Shown here: positions 32,076 through 43,544 of the stretch, piece by piece
Layout of the letters: the number at the start of each line of letters is the position of its first letter
Position numbering within the stretch: position 1 is the stretch's first letter
Origin: Scleroderma bovista
Lineage: Eukaryota > Basidiomycota > Agaricomycetes > Boletales > Sclerodermataceae
Assembly: GCA_037178675.1 (NCBI GenBank)
Contig: JAYMGJ010000239.1
Location: 62,001-126,000 of the forward strand
Direction: 5' to 3'
DNA: 64,000 nucleotides
Program-made: the position numbers and the translations under genes
Notes under the pieces: generated by a model
The model's input: only the letters and a program-made list of their open reading frames with translations
The model's database searches: none
What the model was told of the DNA's origin: nothing

Positions 32076-32805
32076 TCACCGTGCCTCCCGCGGTAGAGAC
32101 CTGCGCCTACCCTTCACTCGATGCCAAGAATCTGTTATTTTTGCTGGCGTTTCCTTCTCTTGTCCTTCTCTTGCAGCAAGAACCTTCTCATACAACAGTC
32201 GCCGCTCGTTGACGATATATTTCAAGCGAGCCATCGACTTGCGACACTGGTACATAGCCATGAGCAATGTCAGAAAAAAGTGACAATGGATTGCTCACCA
32301 AACGGTCCCGGACGGCAGCCGCGAGCGATTCAGTGCTTCGAATCCCCATTCTCCTTGCTTCCTCTTTCTGGGTGGCAAGGACGTTGCGTTCCCGTAGCAG
32401 GACATACCACAGCGTGTGCAGGTCTTTGAAACTTTTACGGCGTAGTTCTGACGCAGTCCACGACCTCCCTGAATAAGCGTGCCATGGTCTAAATAATGAC
32501 CGCAAAGCATGCTTGACACAACACGCACCAGATTCGTCATGTGCATCCCGGGACTCAACAGTTTCGTATGACACCGCCCCCTCTGAATCTACTTTCTTCC
32601 GGAAGAATCCCCACAGTCCGTGATTTGGGTCAACTTCGATAGCCAAGTGGGGCCGCTTGCCAACTGATTTTGCTGGCCTGGCCTCTGCGTCCACGGGTGT
32701 GTAGGCTTGCGAGGAAGGAACGACAGCTTCGGTAGATGCACATCGCGTGGGATTGAAAACACGTAGGATGCGCGACGAACGCGCTGCTCGCAAGGCAGTC
32801 AGCAT
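32076..32805 (-). CDS. Mitochondrial large ribosomal subunit protein uL29m (MRPL4/MRPL47 type)
   Basis: The chosen start, [22 protein letters not shown], gives a mitochondrial presequence; an upstream in-frame ATG at 32862 looks less likely. The family core reads [20 protein letters not shown], then across an intron near 32470-32530 [40 protein letters not shown], the hallmark of this family. A second intron near 32270 leads to [28 protein letters not shown]. The role is in mitochondrial translation. Confidence 0.93.
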
Positions 32806-33091
32806 CGTTCGTTCAACTGTCAGTATTACTTCAGTGGTTGATGAAATTGTCTGCACAGCCACTCCATCCTACGTTTTCCTTTTTTGACAAGTCTTTAACG
32901 GACCGCACAGGGGTGTTTGCAAAATATGTAAATTCAAGGTGGAGGGAAAGCGTCATCCGCCATGAAGCTGCGACGATCTGACGTTGATCCAATGTCATTC
33001 CCCCGGCCATTGACGCAGGAAAGACGTCACTCCCACCACTTGCTGTGATTATAGCCGCTGCCATGTCTGAGACCCACACTCAGACTCTGCC

Positions 33092-34248
33092 ATGCGCTCC
33101 GTTGTCTTGTTCGTTGCGTCGCTCGCTGCCCTCGTCCGCGCACCAGTCCCGAGACAAGTGCTTTCGGTTACGGAATCATCAGCATTGCCAACGGCCTCAT
33201 CCATCGTAAATCCTAACGCCCCTGACACTGCAACTGCCTCTGTCCTTGACCGTGCTGCAGTGCCACGGCAAGCGTTCCCCACTGGAGAGTCGTCTGTCCA
33301 ACCAACGGACACATCCACCCCAGATCTATCGGGTCAACCAACAAATACAGCCACTTTAGATTCCAATGCTACGGATGCGGCTAGTACTCAGCCAGCAACC
33401 ACCTCCATTGCAGATGCCAATGGTCCAGATGAGACCGCCCTCGCCCGTGCTGCAGTTCCGCGACAGATGTCCACTGGCGAGTCGTCGGTCCAACCGACGG
33501 ACACGTCTACTCTAGACCCATCTGCCGAACCAACCGACGCAGCCACTTTAGATCCCAACGCTACGGACACGGCTGCCCAACCAGCTGGCACGTCCCCCGT
33601 AGATCCCGACGATACGGACACTGGGACTGAACTCGCACGTGCTGTAGTGCCGCGTCAGGATAGTGGGGAGTCGTCGGTCCAGCCAACGTCCACGTCCACG
33701 TTAGACACACCAGTCCAACCAATAGACACAACTTCTGTCGACCCCAATGCTACAAACACTGAAACCGCACCTATCCAACCAACAGACACGTCCGTTGCAG
33801 ATCCAAATGCTCCGGACACTGCGGCTGCCATCGCCCGCGCTGCAGTGCTTCGCCAGATGTTTTCTGCTGTCCAACAACAGACACGTCCACTTTAGATCCC
33901 AATGATCCGGACGCTGTAACTGCGACAGTGACTGGCCCTATCCGCGCTGCAGTTCCGCGTCAGGCGCCTTCCACACAGGAACCAGCACCTCAGCCAACGG
34001 ATTCGTCCGATGGAGATCCTAGTACAGATAGTAGAGTCGCTGGGGAACCAATCGGCACTGATGGTGTGCTGACGACAAGTAAGTCTGCCAAAATGTTCGC
34101 CACTTTCCACAGAAATTTCATTATGTTCTGTCTAGCTGCAAATGCTGCTGTTAACAGCGCTCCATACACCGTGCCCGAAGACCCGGCTACCTTCTTCTGG
34201 ACTAGCGGCACGATCGTCCCGGGTGTAAGCACTATTCACATGCGATGA
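33092..34248 (+). CDS. Secreted Thr/Pro/Asp-rich repeat protein with VPRQ-type repeats; frameshift in last repeat
   Basis: The signal peptide is MRSVVLFVASLAALVRA. It is followed at once by PVPRQ, and the element RAAVPRQ (with variants RAVVPRQ, RAAVLRQ) recurs at residues about 54-60, 119-125, 183-189 and 249-255, then once more in the shifted frame. Between these are units like GESSVQPTDTSTLDP and DPNATDTA, giving a period of about 65 residues. The open frame ends at 33895 because one C is missing near 33875 compared with the sister repeats (CCAACAACAG instead of CCAACCAACAG). The next frame continues with DTSTLDPNDPDAV and IRAAVPRQ, then spliced exons (donor GTAAGT at 34079). There is no known domain. 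It could be a cell-surface or processed-peptide precursor. Confidence 0.6.
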
Positions 34249-34695
34249 GTCCGAGCGGGAATTAGCAGGTAGGCTATCTGCCCGCTTCCGTCCCGCCGCA
34301 GTGGCATTAACAACGATGGCATTCCTAGCTAATGATGCAAGAAACTGTGAAATAAAATAGAGCAGAGATAGAAGCGATCACCGTGGACACGTATGAATGT
34401 GCTTGAATGTGTTATGTATTGGCGTGCCCTTAGTCTTTCAAAGCCAAATAGATGTGCCTTTAGTTCTTAAAATGTCGATGATCAACGAGCGGCACTTAGT
34501 TATAAGTTCGATCTCCCGCACACTTCTCCGTAGATGATCTCACCTTCCGCTTGTGCGGCAGAAGACGGAAACAATGTTGATCGCGTCCAGCCATTTAACC
34601 ATAGGGGCGCTCAACTGCATATAAGGTCCGGGACCTGCGTCAGTGACCGCAACAGCTTCGCATACCTCGTTGTTGGTCATCTTTGTCTCGCAACT
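34249..34695. other. Intergenic stretch, no gene recognised
   Basis: About 450 bp. If an extra intron (GTAAGC at 34226) is used, the upstream gene ends at 34310 within this stretch. The right part should hold the promoter of the next secreted-protein gene; no motif was identified. Confidence 0.4.
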
Positions 34696-35658
34696 ATGCT
34701 CTTCTTTCGGCCTGCCGCTGTCCTCGCCCTTCTCTGCATCGCAGTCACCAGTGCGAAGCCTAACCCATTCCCGGGTTCCATTGACCGTTCAGGGCGTTCA
34801 GCGCACTCCGTGGACCTGGGGTACGCTGGTGATACCGGACATGCCGAACATCAGGTATGTTTGTTCAATGATCGTCGCCGCTCCTTCATTGAACCGAATC
34901 TGTGGTCAAGGCCGTAAGCAAGCGTGGTGTCAATGGATGCACATCCACCGCTACTACCACCCAGACCGTGACCGCCACATCCACCGCTCATTATACCTCC
35001 ACCGGTTCCACTACTGTAACCCGCACGACCACCAGCAAGACGGTCGTGACGGCTACCAGTACTCGTTTCACCACCAGCAAGACGACCGTGACTTCGACGG
35101 CCACTACCACTCGCACTACCACCAGCAAGGTGACCCAGACCCAGACGGAGACCACCACTCGCACCACCACCAGCAAGGTGACCGTAACCCAGACGGATAC
35201 CAGCACTCGTATGGTCACCAGCACCAACGTCCTGACCACGACCGCGACCAGCACGACCACGGTGAAGGCTCCAGCACAGTGCAGTCCTCCACCTCCCCCT
35301 GGGCTGCAGAGCCTATCTGAGATCCAACAGAGCTTGACCGAGGTCCCGAGCCCGAGCCAAGCCGTGAATAAACGCGGTGGTATCAACGGCTGCATTACCA
35401 TTTCCACCGTGACAACGACCGCCTTACTCACCAAGTATACCACATCGACGTCGGTCATGTCGGTAACTAGTCAGGTGTTCTCGACCAAGTGGACGACGCA
35501 GACGCAGACCGTAACTGCGACTGCAACCGCCACTCCTCAGATGGTCACATCGACGACTTGGGTAACGAATAGTCAGTGCGCACAAGCGCAGCCGACCGTA
35601 AGTACTTTTTATGGCGTTTCGAAATGGTGTACTGATTGGCTTTCCTCGAAAGAACTGA
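34696..35658 (+). CDS. Secreted Thr-rich repeat protein with Kex2-type KR sites
   Basis: The signal peptide is MLFFRPAAVLALLCIAVTSA. Exon 1 ends AEHQ and splices in frame (34855-34910) to AVSKRGVNGCTSTATTT. A long Thr/Ser/Val-rich tract follows (TTTRTTTSKVTQTQTETTTR and relatives), then a Pro-rich break, and a second unit AVNKRGGINGCITISTVTTT. The two KR sites, each followed by G(V/GI)NGC, look like Kex2 cleavage points dividing the protein into two similar Thr-rich chains. A last intron (35598-35652) leaves a terminal Asn codon and TGA. This fits the general class of fungal Kex2-processed repeat or cell-wall proteins; the exact family is unknown. Confidence 0.65.
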
Positions 35659-35878
35659 GAAACAGACCTGAAAGCGGATAGACAAAATTGTGGAAATGAA
35701 TGACGGACAGCCTAAATTCTTGATCCCGGACTCTAACACGAAGGACCTATGTTGAGTTACTCGTATCTTCCTTGTCACGATTCCAGATATATGCATAGAC
35801 AGTGGACTTGATAGTTTCATTAGCTCGAATTACCGAGTGCAGGAAAGGAAAGGGTAGCAAAAACAATGTCATCTAACT

Positions 35879-36475
35879 TTATTTCTTTGGCTTCTTGACT
35901 GATCGTGTCTTGAGTAATGACCGCCACTGACAAGTCGAATAACGCACCTCCATATCTACTCCTAGCAGACATACGACCCACGACGCCACCAAAGTCTAAT
36001 GCACCACGAACGATTTTATAGCTGACAACCAAGAAACTTTTGAGGGTCGCTCGAGCAATATATGCACACCTCGGACATACCGGACACCTGGCAAATCCTG
36101 TGCACGACCACCCCGCACCAGTACGACACTGTGCTCCTGCAGGTTATGTCCCTCTCCTTGAATGTATGCCATGACCGTGTTGCCATTTGTGAGCTTCACA
36201 CGGGCGACTTTCCGCTTGGCCGAGTTGGGTTTCTTGGGAGTCATAATGAATATTTGGGAGCAAACGCCCTTCTTTTGCGGACAGTTGTCAAGAAGCGGAG
36301 ACTTTGACTTTGCAGTATTCTGGGGCTTCTTGCGTCGCATGGATTGATTCAGCGTCATGGAGAGCAATGGGGAAGAGTTAAATAATCTAGTCGGCCTCGC
36401 TGAAGCAAGCCCGTACTGCGACATGAGAGCCCATGCTTGCGGTGCTCTGCAGCACGCCCGCAACAACGACAGCAT
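35879..36475 (-). CDS. MRPS12: Mitochondrial small ribosomal subunit protein uS12m
   Basis: The presequence is [20 protein letters not shown]. The S12 core reads [80 protein letters not shown]. An intron (near 36030-36090) joins to [24 protein letters not shown], and a last intron (donor GTGCGT) to VKKPKK and the stop at 35879. The decoding-site loop ([10 protein letters not shown]) is intact. Three exons; nothing unusual. Confidence 0.95.
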
Positions 36476-36618
36476 TGCAAGTTAGTGTGAGTCTAGTGAC
36501 AAGTACAAGTAATTGATTATGTCAGACGAGTAACCGCGTACTAGCCTGCCCTACACACTCTGCAAACGCGTCCGCTAAGAGGTTAGTATGTAAACTGCAA
36601 CACGTTCAAGGTCGAGCA

Positions 36619-37896
36619 ATGCCTGCTGCAAGCTCATCCCGTCGACGAGCAGCGCGCACTCGTAGGGCACCGTCTGACGACAACATAGAAGAAGGAGAGC
36701 CCACACAGCACAACAATGTCGATCTTGTCATGGGGGATGAAGATGAGCCGTCAACACACAGGTCAGTGAAGAAGGAGACGAAAGATAAGAAAGGGAAGGC
36801 TGTGTGCACGGATGCGGGTCCACCTGAGGAGTCTGATGACGACAATGGCATAATTGACATAGAAAACTTTCGCGATCACCCGCTCGACAGGAAAGATGGA
36901 ACAAAGCTCCATGGCATAGCCCAGGACTGGGAGCTGATCCGAAAGCAGATCCATCACAGCTCGTTTTCTCTTGTAAAGGATGTTTCCATATCCCTTGCGG
37001 ACGTAATGGAAGCTGGTCAGTCTGCGCAGGTCCGTTGTATGCTTTCCATTGCGGTTTTGTGGCTCACATTATTACCAAGGCATTGGATGAAGTGGATACG
37101 ATTATGAGAGAACTCCTGGACATCGACAAGGAAATGCTCTCTCATGAAGAGACCCTGAAGGAGCTCCACCAGAAACTCATGGTTGGAGAGCGCGTGGTGC
37201 GTGAACCCTCCACCATGGCCCTTCATTTTATCACGGCCTTTCAGGAGGACGTGATGGACAAGTATGAAAATGCCGTGACAGATAAATTGAACCAGTACCG
37301 CAGCAAAACCAGTCGCCAGAAGTATGGTTCTAGTGAGGTGTACACGCAATTTAAGCAAGGCATCTTTGTCCGTCTGTCACAACATTCATCTGCAAATCCG
37401 GAGCTAACCTCTCCACAAACAGGAGGTCCAAAATCCTGGTATACCGATACCGCCCATTAGCGAATTCATTCCGAGAGGTATGCATCGATGAACTTTGAAA
37501 CATGTTCTAAATACGGTTACAGAGGAAGGAGATGTAAGTGATGACGAAGATGATCTAGAAGTCGGCGGTGTTACACAAGATTACAAGTGTCCGATTTCAC
37601 TGACTACTTTGGTGAACCCTATGACCTCGTATGTGACAAGTTTGGCATGTATGCGGCGTTTTCTGAACTATGCTTCTAGCAAAGTCTGTGGCCATTCATT
37701 CTCTGGAGCCGTTATACAGGATTACCTCAAGAAGGCTGGGAAGGATGGAACCTCGTGTCCAGCCGCTGGCTGCACGAAGAGGCTTACAATGGCTGTCCTC
37801 AAGCGCGACAAGGATCTGGAGAAGAAGGTCAAGATAGCAGAAAGGAACCGTCAAAGACAGGAGGAAGATAGTGATGACGCCGAGGTCATAGAATAA
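36619..37896 (+). CDS. NSE2: SUMO E3 ligase NSE2/MMS21 (SMC5-SMC6 complex), SP-RING
   Basis: The N-terminal part is low-complexity (MPAASSSRRRAARTRRAPSD). Helical exons follow: VKDVSISLADVMEAGQSAQ, ALDEVDTIMRELLDIDKEML SHEETLKELHQKLM and YENAVTDKLNQYRSKTSRQK YGSSEVYTQFKQGI, which would bind SMC5. The C-terminal SP-RING reads VTQDYKCPISLTTLVNPMTS, then across an intron KVCGHSFSGAVIQDYL and CPAAGCTKRLTMAVLKRDKD LEKKV; the Cys/His zinc ligands are all there. The acidic tail ends DSDDAEVIE. The protein acts in DNA repair through sumoylation. Confidence 0.9.
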
Positions 37897-38140
37897 AATC
37901 AAACTGTAATTTCCGTTCAGGTTATCATATTTCATCGCACTGTGGGTTCCCCTTCTATTGGTATCCCTTCAACCCTAATGACTCAGTTGGACCTCATTGT
38001 TAATAACCCCGAGGTCGCAGCTTCTGAAATCGCAAAGTCCTACCGAACATTGCAGTAGAGTTAACCAATGTGTGTAATTACTGTGCATTCCGAGTAATCC
38101 TGGTACTGTCCATATGATGATAGGGTAATAGTCCAAGGCA
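37897..38140. other. Convergent 3' intergenic stretch
   Basis: About 240 bp between the ends of NSE2 and the Spo71-like gene; nothing else seen. Confidence 0.4.
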
Positions 38141-41100
38141 TCATGGACGCGAAATATTCATCAAAGCTCCTATCTCCCTAAGTCGCTGTTCCCTATCCCC
38201 GTGCTTTCTAACTAGCTTGTCAATCTCGCAACCTAATGCCCAGCACCATGCATCTCGTTCAACCTTGTTCCTGGTCCTGAAAACTGCCGTCTTCAATTTC
38301 GCTGAAAGGGCCGGAATAACATCGCCGCTAGCACTACTTTTGGTATTGGACGTGGAGTTCTGGGTTTTGCGATACCAAATCATGAATAGGGTATCCTCTT
38401 CTGGTTCATGCGTCTCGAGACCGTCATCGTATCGCCTTGGCGGGTTTTGAGAGTTTAAGTCAAACTCTTCCCTGGGTAAAGCCAATGCTGCAAGGTAACC
38501 AGAACAAACATATGCATCCAATAAATAAACATCTCGCGAACGCCGACGGTACAAGGCAGCATTTGGCTTCACGTGGAACTGAATGAGCCGGCCTGACACC
38601 AAGATCAGCTGTGACAGCCTAGGTAAATCCGATTTTTAGGTGCAATAGTCTAAGCAAGGAAGAAAATCACTAACTTGTATTGGCCCCTGAGCCCCTTTCT
38701 GGTGAACACACGTCCACACTTTATGATGCTTTTACAATCGCTCAGAGTACACCAGTGATAGAGAGATGCCAATGCAGGTAATGAAGCTCCCGGATCTGAA
38801 GGCGATTCCGGTGGGGTCGAACAATTGTTACCAGGGTGGCACTTGAACAATTGTGGCGTCACTCGAGGCCGTTGGTTTAAGATGTGGGAAATGTCCATCT
38901 CAAGTGCTGCATCTTCTCTTTGTCGGTATGTCCAATAAGTAATCAGTACTTGTAATCTGTCGACCCACTCGAGACAATCTCGACATGAATACGCCTGGCA
39001 AGGTTAAGGAACGAATAATAAGATTCCGACCAACGTACCTCCAAGTGTATCACAGGGCCAGTCGCTAAGATGATTTCGAAGGAACGCCTGAGGCGCAACC
39101 TCTGTTTGTTCTGTACCTTGGCAAGACCCTCAACGCCACCTTCATCTTCGTCGACGGGTAAATCACCGTCTTGAGCGACCGAGTCCACAGGTACGACAGC
39201 TTTCACACTTTGAATGTTTTTGAGATCCATGACACCATACGCACATCCTATTTGCGTAGCCCCTCTCAGAACTTCGCGCTGGAAAAGGTTCTTCGCATAC
39301 AGGCCAGCATCTGTCTGTCCATCAACTATATATGCAAGGTGGGTGGTTGGTGGTGAGGGTGGGTTTGCATCCCTCGGTGAAAGTGCCACCAGGTTGCCAT
39401 CACGGGTCGAAATGTACACAGGCTGTCTGGTTTGACCCTGCGGCTTGATACGATCAAGATAACCTTCCACCCCAGGCGGCTCGTCCATCCTTGTTCCGTC
39501 CGGTAAATGAACGAGGCTTGGAGAATGTTCGGCGATACGTATCTCCAGATGTGACCCCCTCCTCCCCTATACTAGTAACAGTTTTTTGCTAGAAATTCGA
39601 AATGTAGGAATACATACCTGATTAAGTGGTAATCCAGAGAGAATTGCCCATGGTCTGGCACTGCCTTGGACATCTTCGGTTTGCCAGACCCAGTCCAACT
39701 GAGATCCAAACCGCCAATTCAATTCCAACCTTTTGCCCGTCTGCAACTGTTGCTCTACGATGCACTTCCAGTCGCGAGAGACTACGCTGGAAATGCCGTT
39801 CGCAATGGATTGTCGTACCAGATTGATAATTTTCTGCACGCTGAAAATACTATATGCCCTGTCAAGGTTTACGATGTCTTCCACGGCAATGTCGAGCTTG
39901 AGACGAGTGTCGATCATGGGACAACTAATATCAATAGACGATGGTATTCGGCCACCAAGATGAAGCCTACAAAAAATTGAGATGAAATATTTTCCTGTGA
40001 TCTGTCGACAATCCTACCAAAGCCGCCAAATCCAATCCTGAGCTCTCGAACGACTCTTGACCTTGAAGATGAATACATTCGTTCCCTCCTTTGATCGATG
40101 GAACAACGCCCGCGCTTTCGAGTACTCATGAGGAGAAGTCGGGGGACAAAGGATGCAGAATGTATGATCCGTGAAAGAGTAGAGAGAAACGGACGTCCGC
40201 AAGGATGTTAGCGGAATCAAGAATGCGAGTTTCTTGTGGCCAGTGAAGAACTCCTTTCCTGGAATAGTCTAGTAACAGGAATATCAGACTCTGCGGCTAA
40301 CGCAAAGAGAAGGGCAGACATAATCCTCATAAATTTCTATTCTCCGACCTCTCCAGACAACTATGAACTCAGCCCAGTCTTCGTAGTGCAATTTGCTGAT
40401 GTAACGATTCTGTACCTCGTCGAAGCGTTTTGACAGGCCCTCTAACTTGGTGTGGCTGACCCTCACGAGCATGCGATCTCTCATGATGTCAACCTAAAAT
40501 GCACTTCCTCACCGGCGAATACTTACCTCGAAGTATGACTTCATCATCCCTGGGCTGCCTGGGCTGCGCATCAACCGTAGCACCAGCACCGCATTCTACT
40601 GTTTCATGTCCTGCGCATGTAAGAACATCATCTGGTGTGACGGGGCTGCCACCAGACGGAAGGTCATCCACAATTTGGTTTTCGTGTGCGGCAACCTGAT
40701 TACTGGAACCCGCATCCGGCGTTTGCACAGAGGTTGCATGAGCAGTGCCGCAGTCAAAAACTGTCGTTGGCTGAACACCGTGACCTGAACTATCTCCCTT
40801 CCTGGTTAACAAATCTTTCTTCAAGATGGGCCTCTGCAATGCTGCGGCACCTGCCTTGGACGGCTCGCTTAGCGCAGTGGCAGACGGCGAGAGTAAAGGG
40901 GCTAAACTTGACGAATGAATATCATTTCCAGACCCTTCGGAAAGAGGTGATAATGACCGGTTGGGTGACGGCAAGCAAGAGTTAGCCGGCGCCGCCACGT
41001 ACGTGCCCCCTGCGGCCATTGATGATGAAGCCACAGCCGCACTGGCAGTATGATCAGAAGCCTCCGCAGTGGATGGATCGCTCGCTGCTTGGGGGTGTTT

Positions 41101-41526
41101 GTCAAGGATGTTAACTCCGAGAAGATTTCCGATCTCAAATGTGCACCCTGACCACCGTGTTGGATGACGGTCAGCTGCCCCCGATCGGCGCTGGAAGCGG
41201 CGGACCCAATCATTCTCCCGCCAACTCCGGATCAGGTCCGCCCGGACGTGCGCCCTCGTGTCGTCGTTCCAGCTTTCCAGTTTGCCACCCTGCAGCATGA
41301 AAAAGTGAAACGCGTGGTTGTCCATTGCTCTTGAAAGGGATCCGTTTTCGTTGGCGTCCGCGCGTCGTATTGCATCTCCGACTGCACCTGAAATGGAGAG
41401 CATCTTTTCTGGCATGGGGCCAATGAAGAACCTGCGATGGGGGTGACCGTCACCCCTAGGCCCGACTCGGGGTGGTCGCGTTGCCCCTGTGCTTGGAGGT
41501 CGTGTAACCTGGTCAAGTGCAGCCAT
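38141..41526 (-). CDS. Spo71-like protein with pleckstrin-homology domains
   Basis: The long N-terminal exon (41526 to about 40490) includes RRFFIGPMPEKM, a phrase typical of fungal Spo71/prospore-membrane proteins, and a Ser/Pro-rich disordered part. Later exons give VRVSHTKLEGLSKRFDEVQN RYISKLHYEDWAEFIVVWRG RRIEIYEDY, which looks like the start of a PH-type domain. Next come FHRSKEGTNVFIFKVKSRSR AQDWIWRLW, MIDTRLKLDIAVEDIVNLDR, GVEGYLDRIKPQGQTRQPVY ISTRDGNLVALSP (second PH), and CKSIIKCGRVFTRKGLRGQY K with RDAWCWALGCEIDKLV near the end. In yeast Spo71 recruits Vps13 to forming spore membranes; a similar role here is inferred. About ten exons, not all boundaries resolved. Confidence 0.78.
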
Positions 41527-41832
41527 GTCTGACGATATTATGCCGCGTCAGTGAGGTCGCCGAGGCGTAGCTGGGTACCAGAGCCTATGGGAAAACAAAC
41601 CGAAGTTCAAAGCATAGGGCCGTTAGTACCTGACAAGTTGGAGAGGTCACGTGCATTGACGTCAAACCCTAACCATAGCCTAGGGGCGTTTAATCTAAAG
41701 CGAATGGTCGTAACTGAGTACTAAGCATTCAATCATTAGCGTGTGTCGTAGGTACATGAACAAATATGCAGAAGTGGGGATGATAGATGCGCATGGGAGT
41801 CCAAATTGTCTATGTTGTGATGCGGAGATAGG

Positions 41833-43502
41833 TCACTTCTTTGCAGACTCCGCCTGAGATTGGTGGATGAGCTTGTGCGACTCAGCGACATATTGCTCGG
41901 CCTCTGTCCGTTCAAACCTAGAAGGAAATAAGCTCCGTTGTGACAGAAATAAGCTGCTCCTCCTTACCCAAGCTTCTTTCCCTTGATGTGCATGTCAGGC
42001 TCACGCAGGGCAAAAGGGTTAACATCCGCCTTGGGATCCAAATTGGCAAAGCTGTGGTTGATGAACCGATGGGTCGACTCATCGGATCGAACTGCATAAA
42101 TGACATCCAGAAGCGTTGCATCATCTGCCAGGCGCCAGTAATCTTTGGCGATCTTGGGTGCAGGCATCTCTTTCCATTCGGGCAAGTGTCCAGACTCTAT
42201 ATCTTCAATACACCGCGTGCTTCGGGCAGAATGTGGTGAGGTTTGTAATTCGGGTGGATGAAATGCAAACTTACTAAGTCAAGACGGCCTCTTCTTCCAG
42301 ATGACCGACAAAGCGGTGGCATGCCTTGGGTGAGATCAGGTATGAGAAGACTGATGACATTCCTGCTTCAGCGGATCTGAATGATCTCAAGGTAGTCGCT
42401 CACAGAATATGTTGGAAAACACGCCCTGCGCGCCAAGAACCATGGCACGAAACCATATAGATGGCTGCTTGAGGGTCATGAATGTCCTCCACGAGGTGGC
42501 TATGTCAGAATCTAACCAAACAACTCAGCGCCGCCCACTTACATCAAATGCATTCTTTCATTTTCTGCGTCTTCTAGAAGGGTGTGGATCCACCCAGAAT
42601 CTCGGCGCTGGAAAGTTCATAGTACCAATTGAAACTCGGGGAGAGTACGCGTTGCTCACTCACCATCGAACGGAGACTCCCTAAGTGCCTTAACATGGCC
42701 GCAACCATTCCTGGTACACCAGCTATTGTTTCAAGGAACAGCAATCGCTGTGCGGCGCCGTAAGTCAGCCACGGCTCAATGAAACCTTATACGTTGGTTA
42801 CATACCCTTAACCACGCCTTTTCTGTGAGGACATACCCCCCTCGTCTTAGCTCGTCCAGTGACATATTATTGCCGTCTGGGGGTAATGGTTTGTGCTTGT
42901 ACCCGGAAACGAGGTCAAAGCCCCATCTACCCAATCGATCAAAAGGGTGCCCAAGTAAAGGGGTACAGAACATGCCTCAGAATCCTGACCGAAGTAAGAG
43001 CGACCTTGTCTGAAAATGTTTGAGGTTGACGATGAAGAACCTAGAGGTAGTTTGCGGTGAAAACGCGAGCAATTAATTTCGTAAGCGCAACTTTCCTCAA
43101 CCGCTTTGAGTTCCTCTGGCGTATAAACTGGATGAAACAACACCCAATCTCCATGGATAGTGGTAGCTGTGCCCGTCTTCTCAGAATCAGCTGTCAGGCC
43201 ATTCTTTTGTCCTGCAAGGTCCTCTGGTTTAATTGTACGTTACAATAGGGATTTCGACGGAGAAGCCAGTGTGACAGACCTCGGTGGAGTCCTTCGGGTC
43301 CAGTGGTTGACTTATGCTGTTGTGCACTGGTGAGCGAGTCCTGTTTGACTCTGCCGCTATGGATCTGGGCGCAGCAGCGCGCAAAAGGGGCAAAATACTG
43401 CTTTTGGGAAGTCCTCAGGGACGACTCAGCAGCAGAGCGTAGCAATAATGGAGAAGAACGGAAGATGGAGCGAGTTACAGTGGTCTTCAGTATCACAGAC
43501 AT
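41833..43502 (-). CDS. AOX: Mitochondrial alternative oxidase
   Basis: The start used ([20 protein letters not shown]) gives a presequence. The protein continues [34 protein letters not shown] and [27 protein letters not shown]. The catalytic part has [81 protein letters not shown] and [24 protein letters not shown]. The four Glu and two His of the di-iron site ([23 protein letters not shown]) are present. The protein ends AESAKK. Alternative oxidase passes electrons from ubiquinol to oxygen past complexes III and IV. About eight introns. Confidence 0.94.
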
Positions 43503-43544
43503 GTGTAGGAGACGAATAAAGAACGTTGACGCCGTTGCGCCCAA

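Noticed and set aside
34480..34530. GTTCGATCTCCCGC, resembling a tRNA B box
   Set aside because: No acceptor-stem partner or A box was found at the right distance upstream.
34643..35320. His/Asp-rich open frame (HHQQDDRD type) overlapping the Thr-rich secreted gene
   Set aside because: It is the other-frame shadow of ACC/ACG-rich codons; the Thr frame has a signal peptide, KR sites and in-frame introns.
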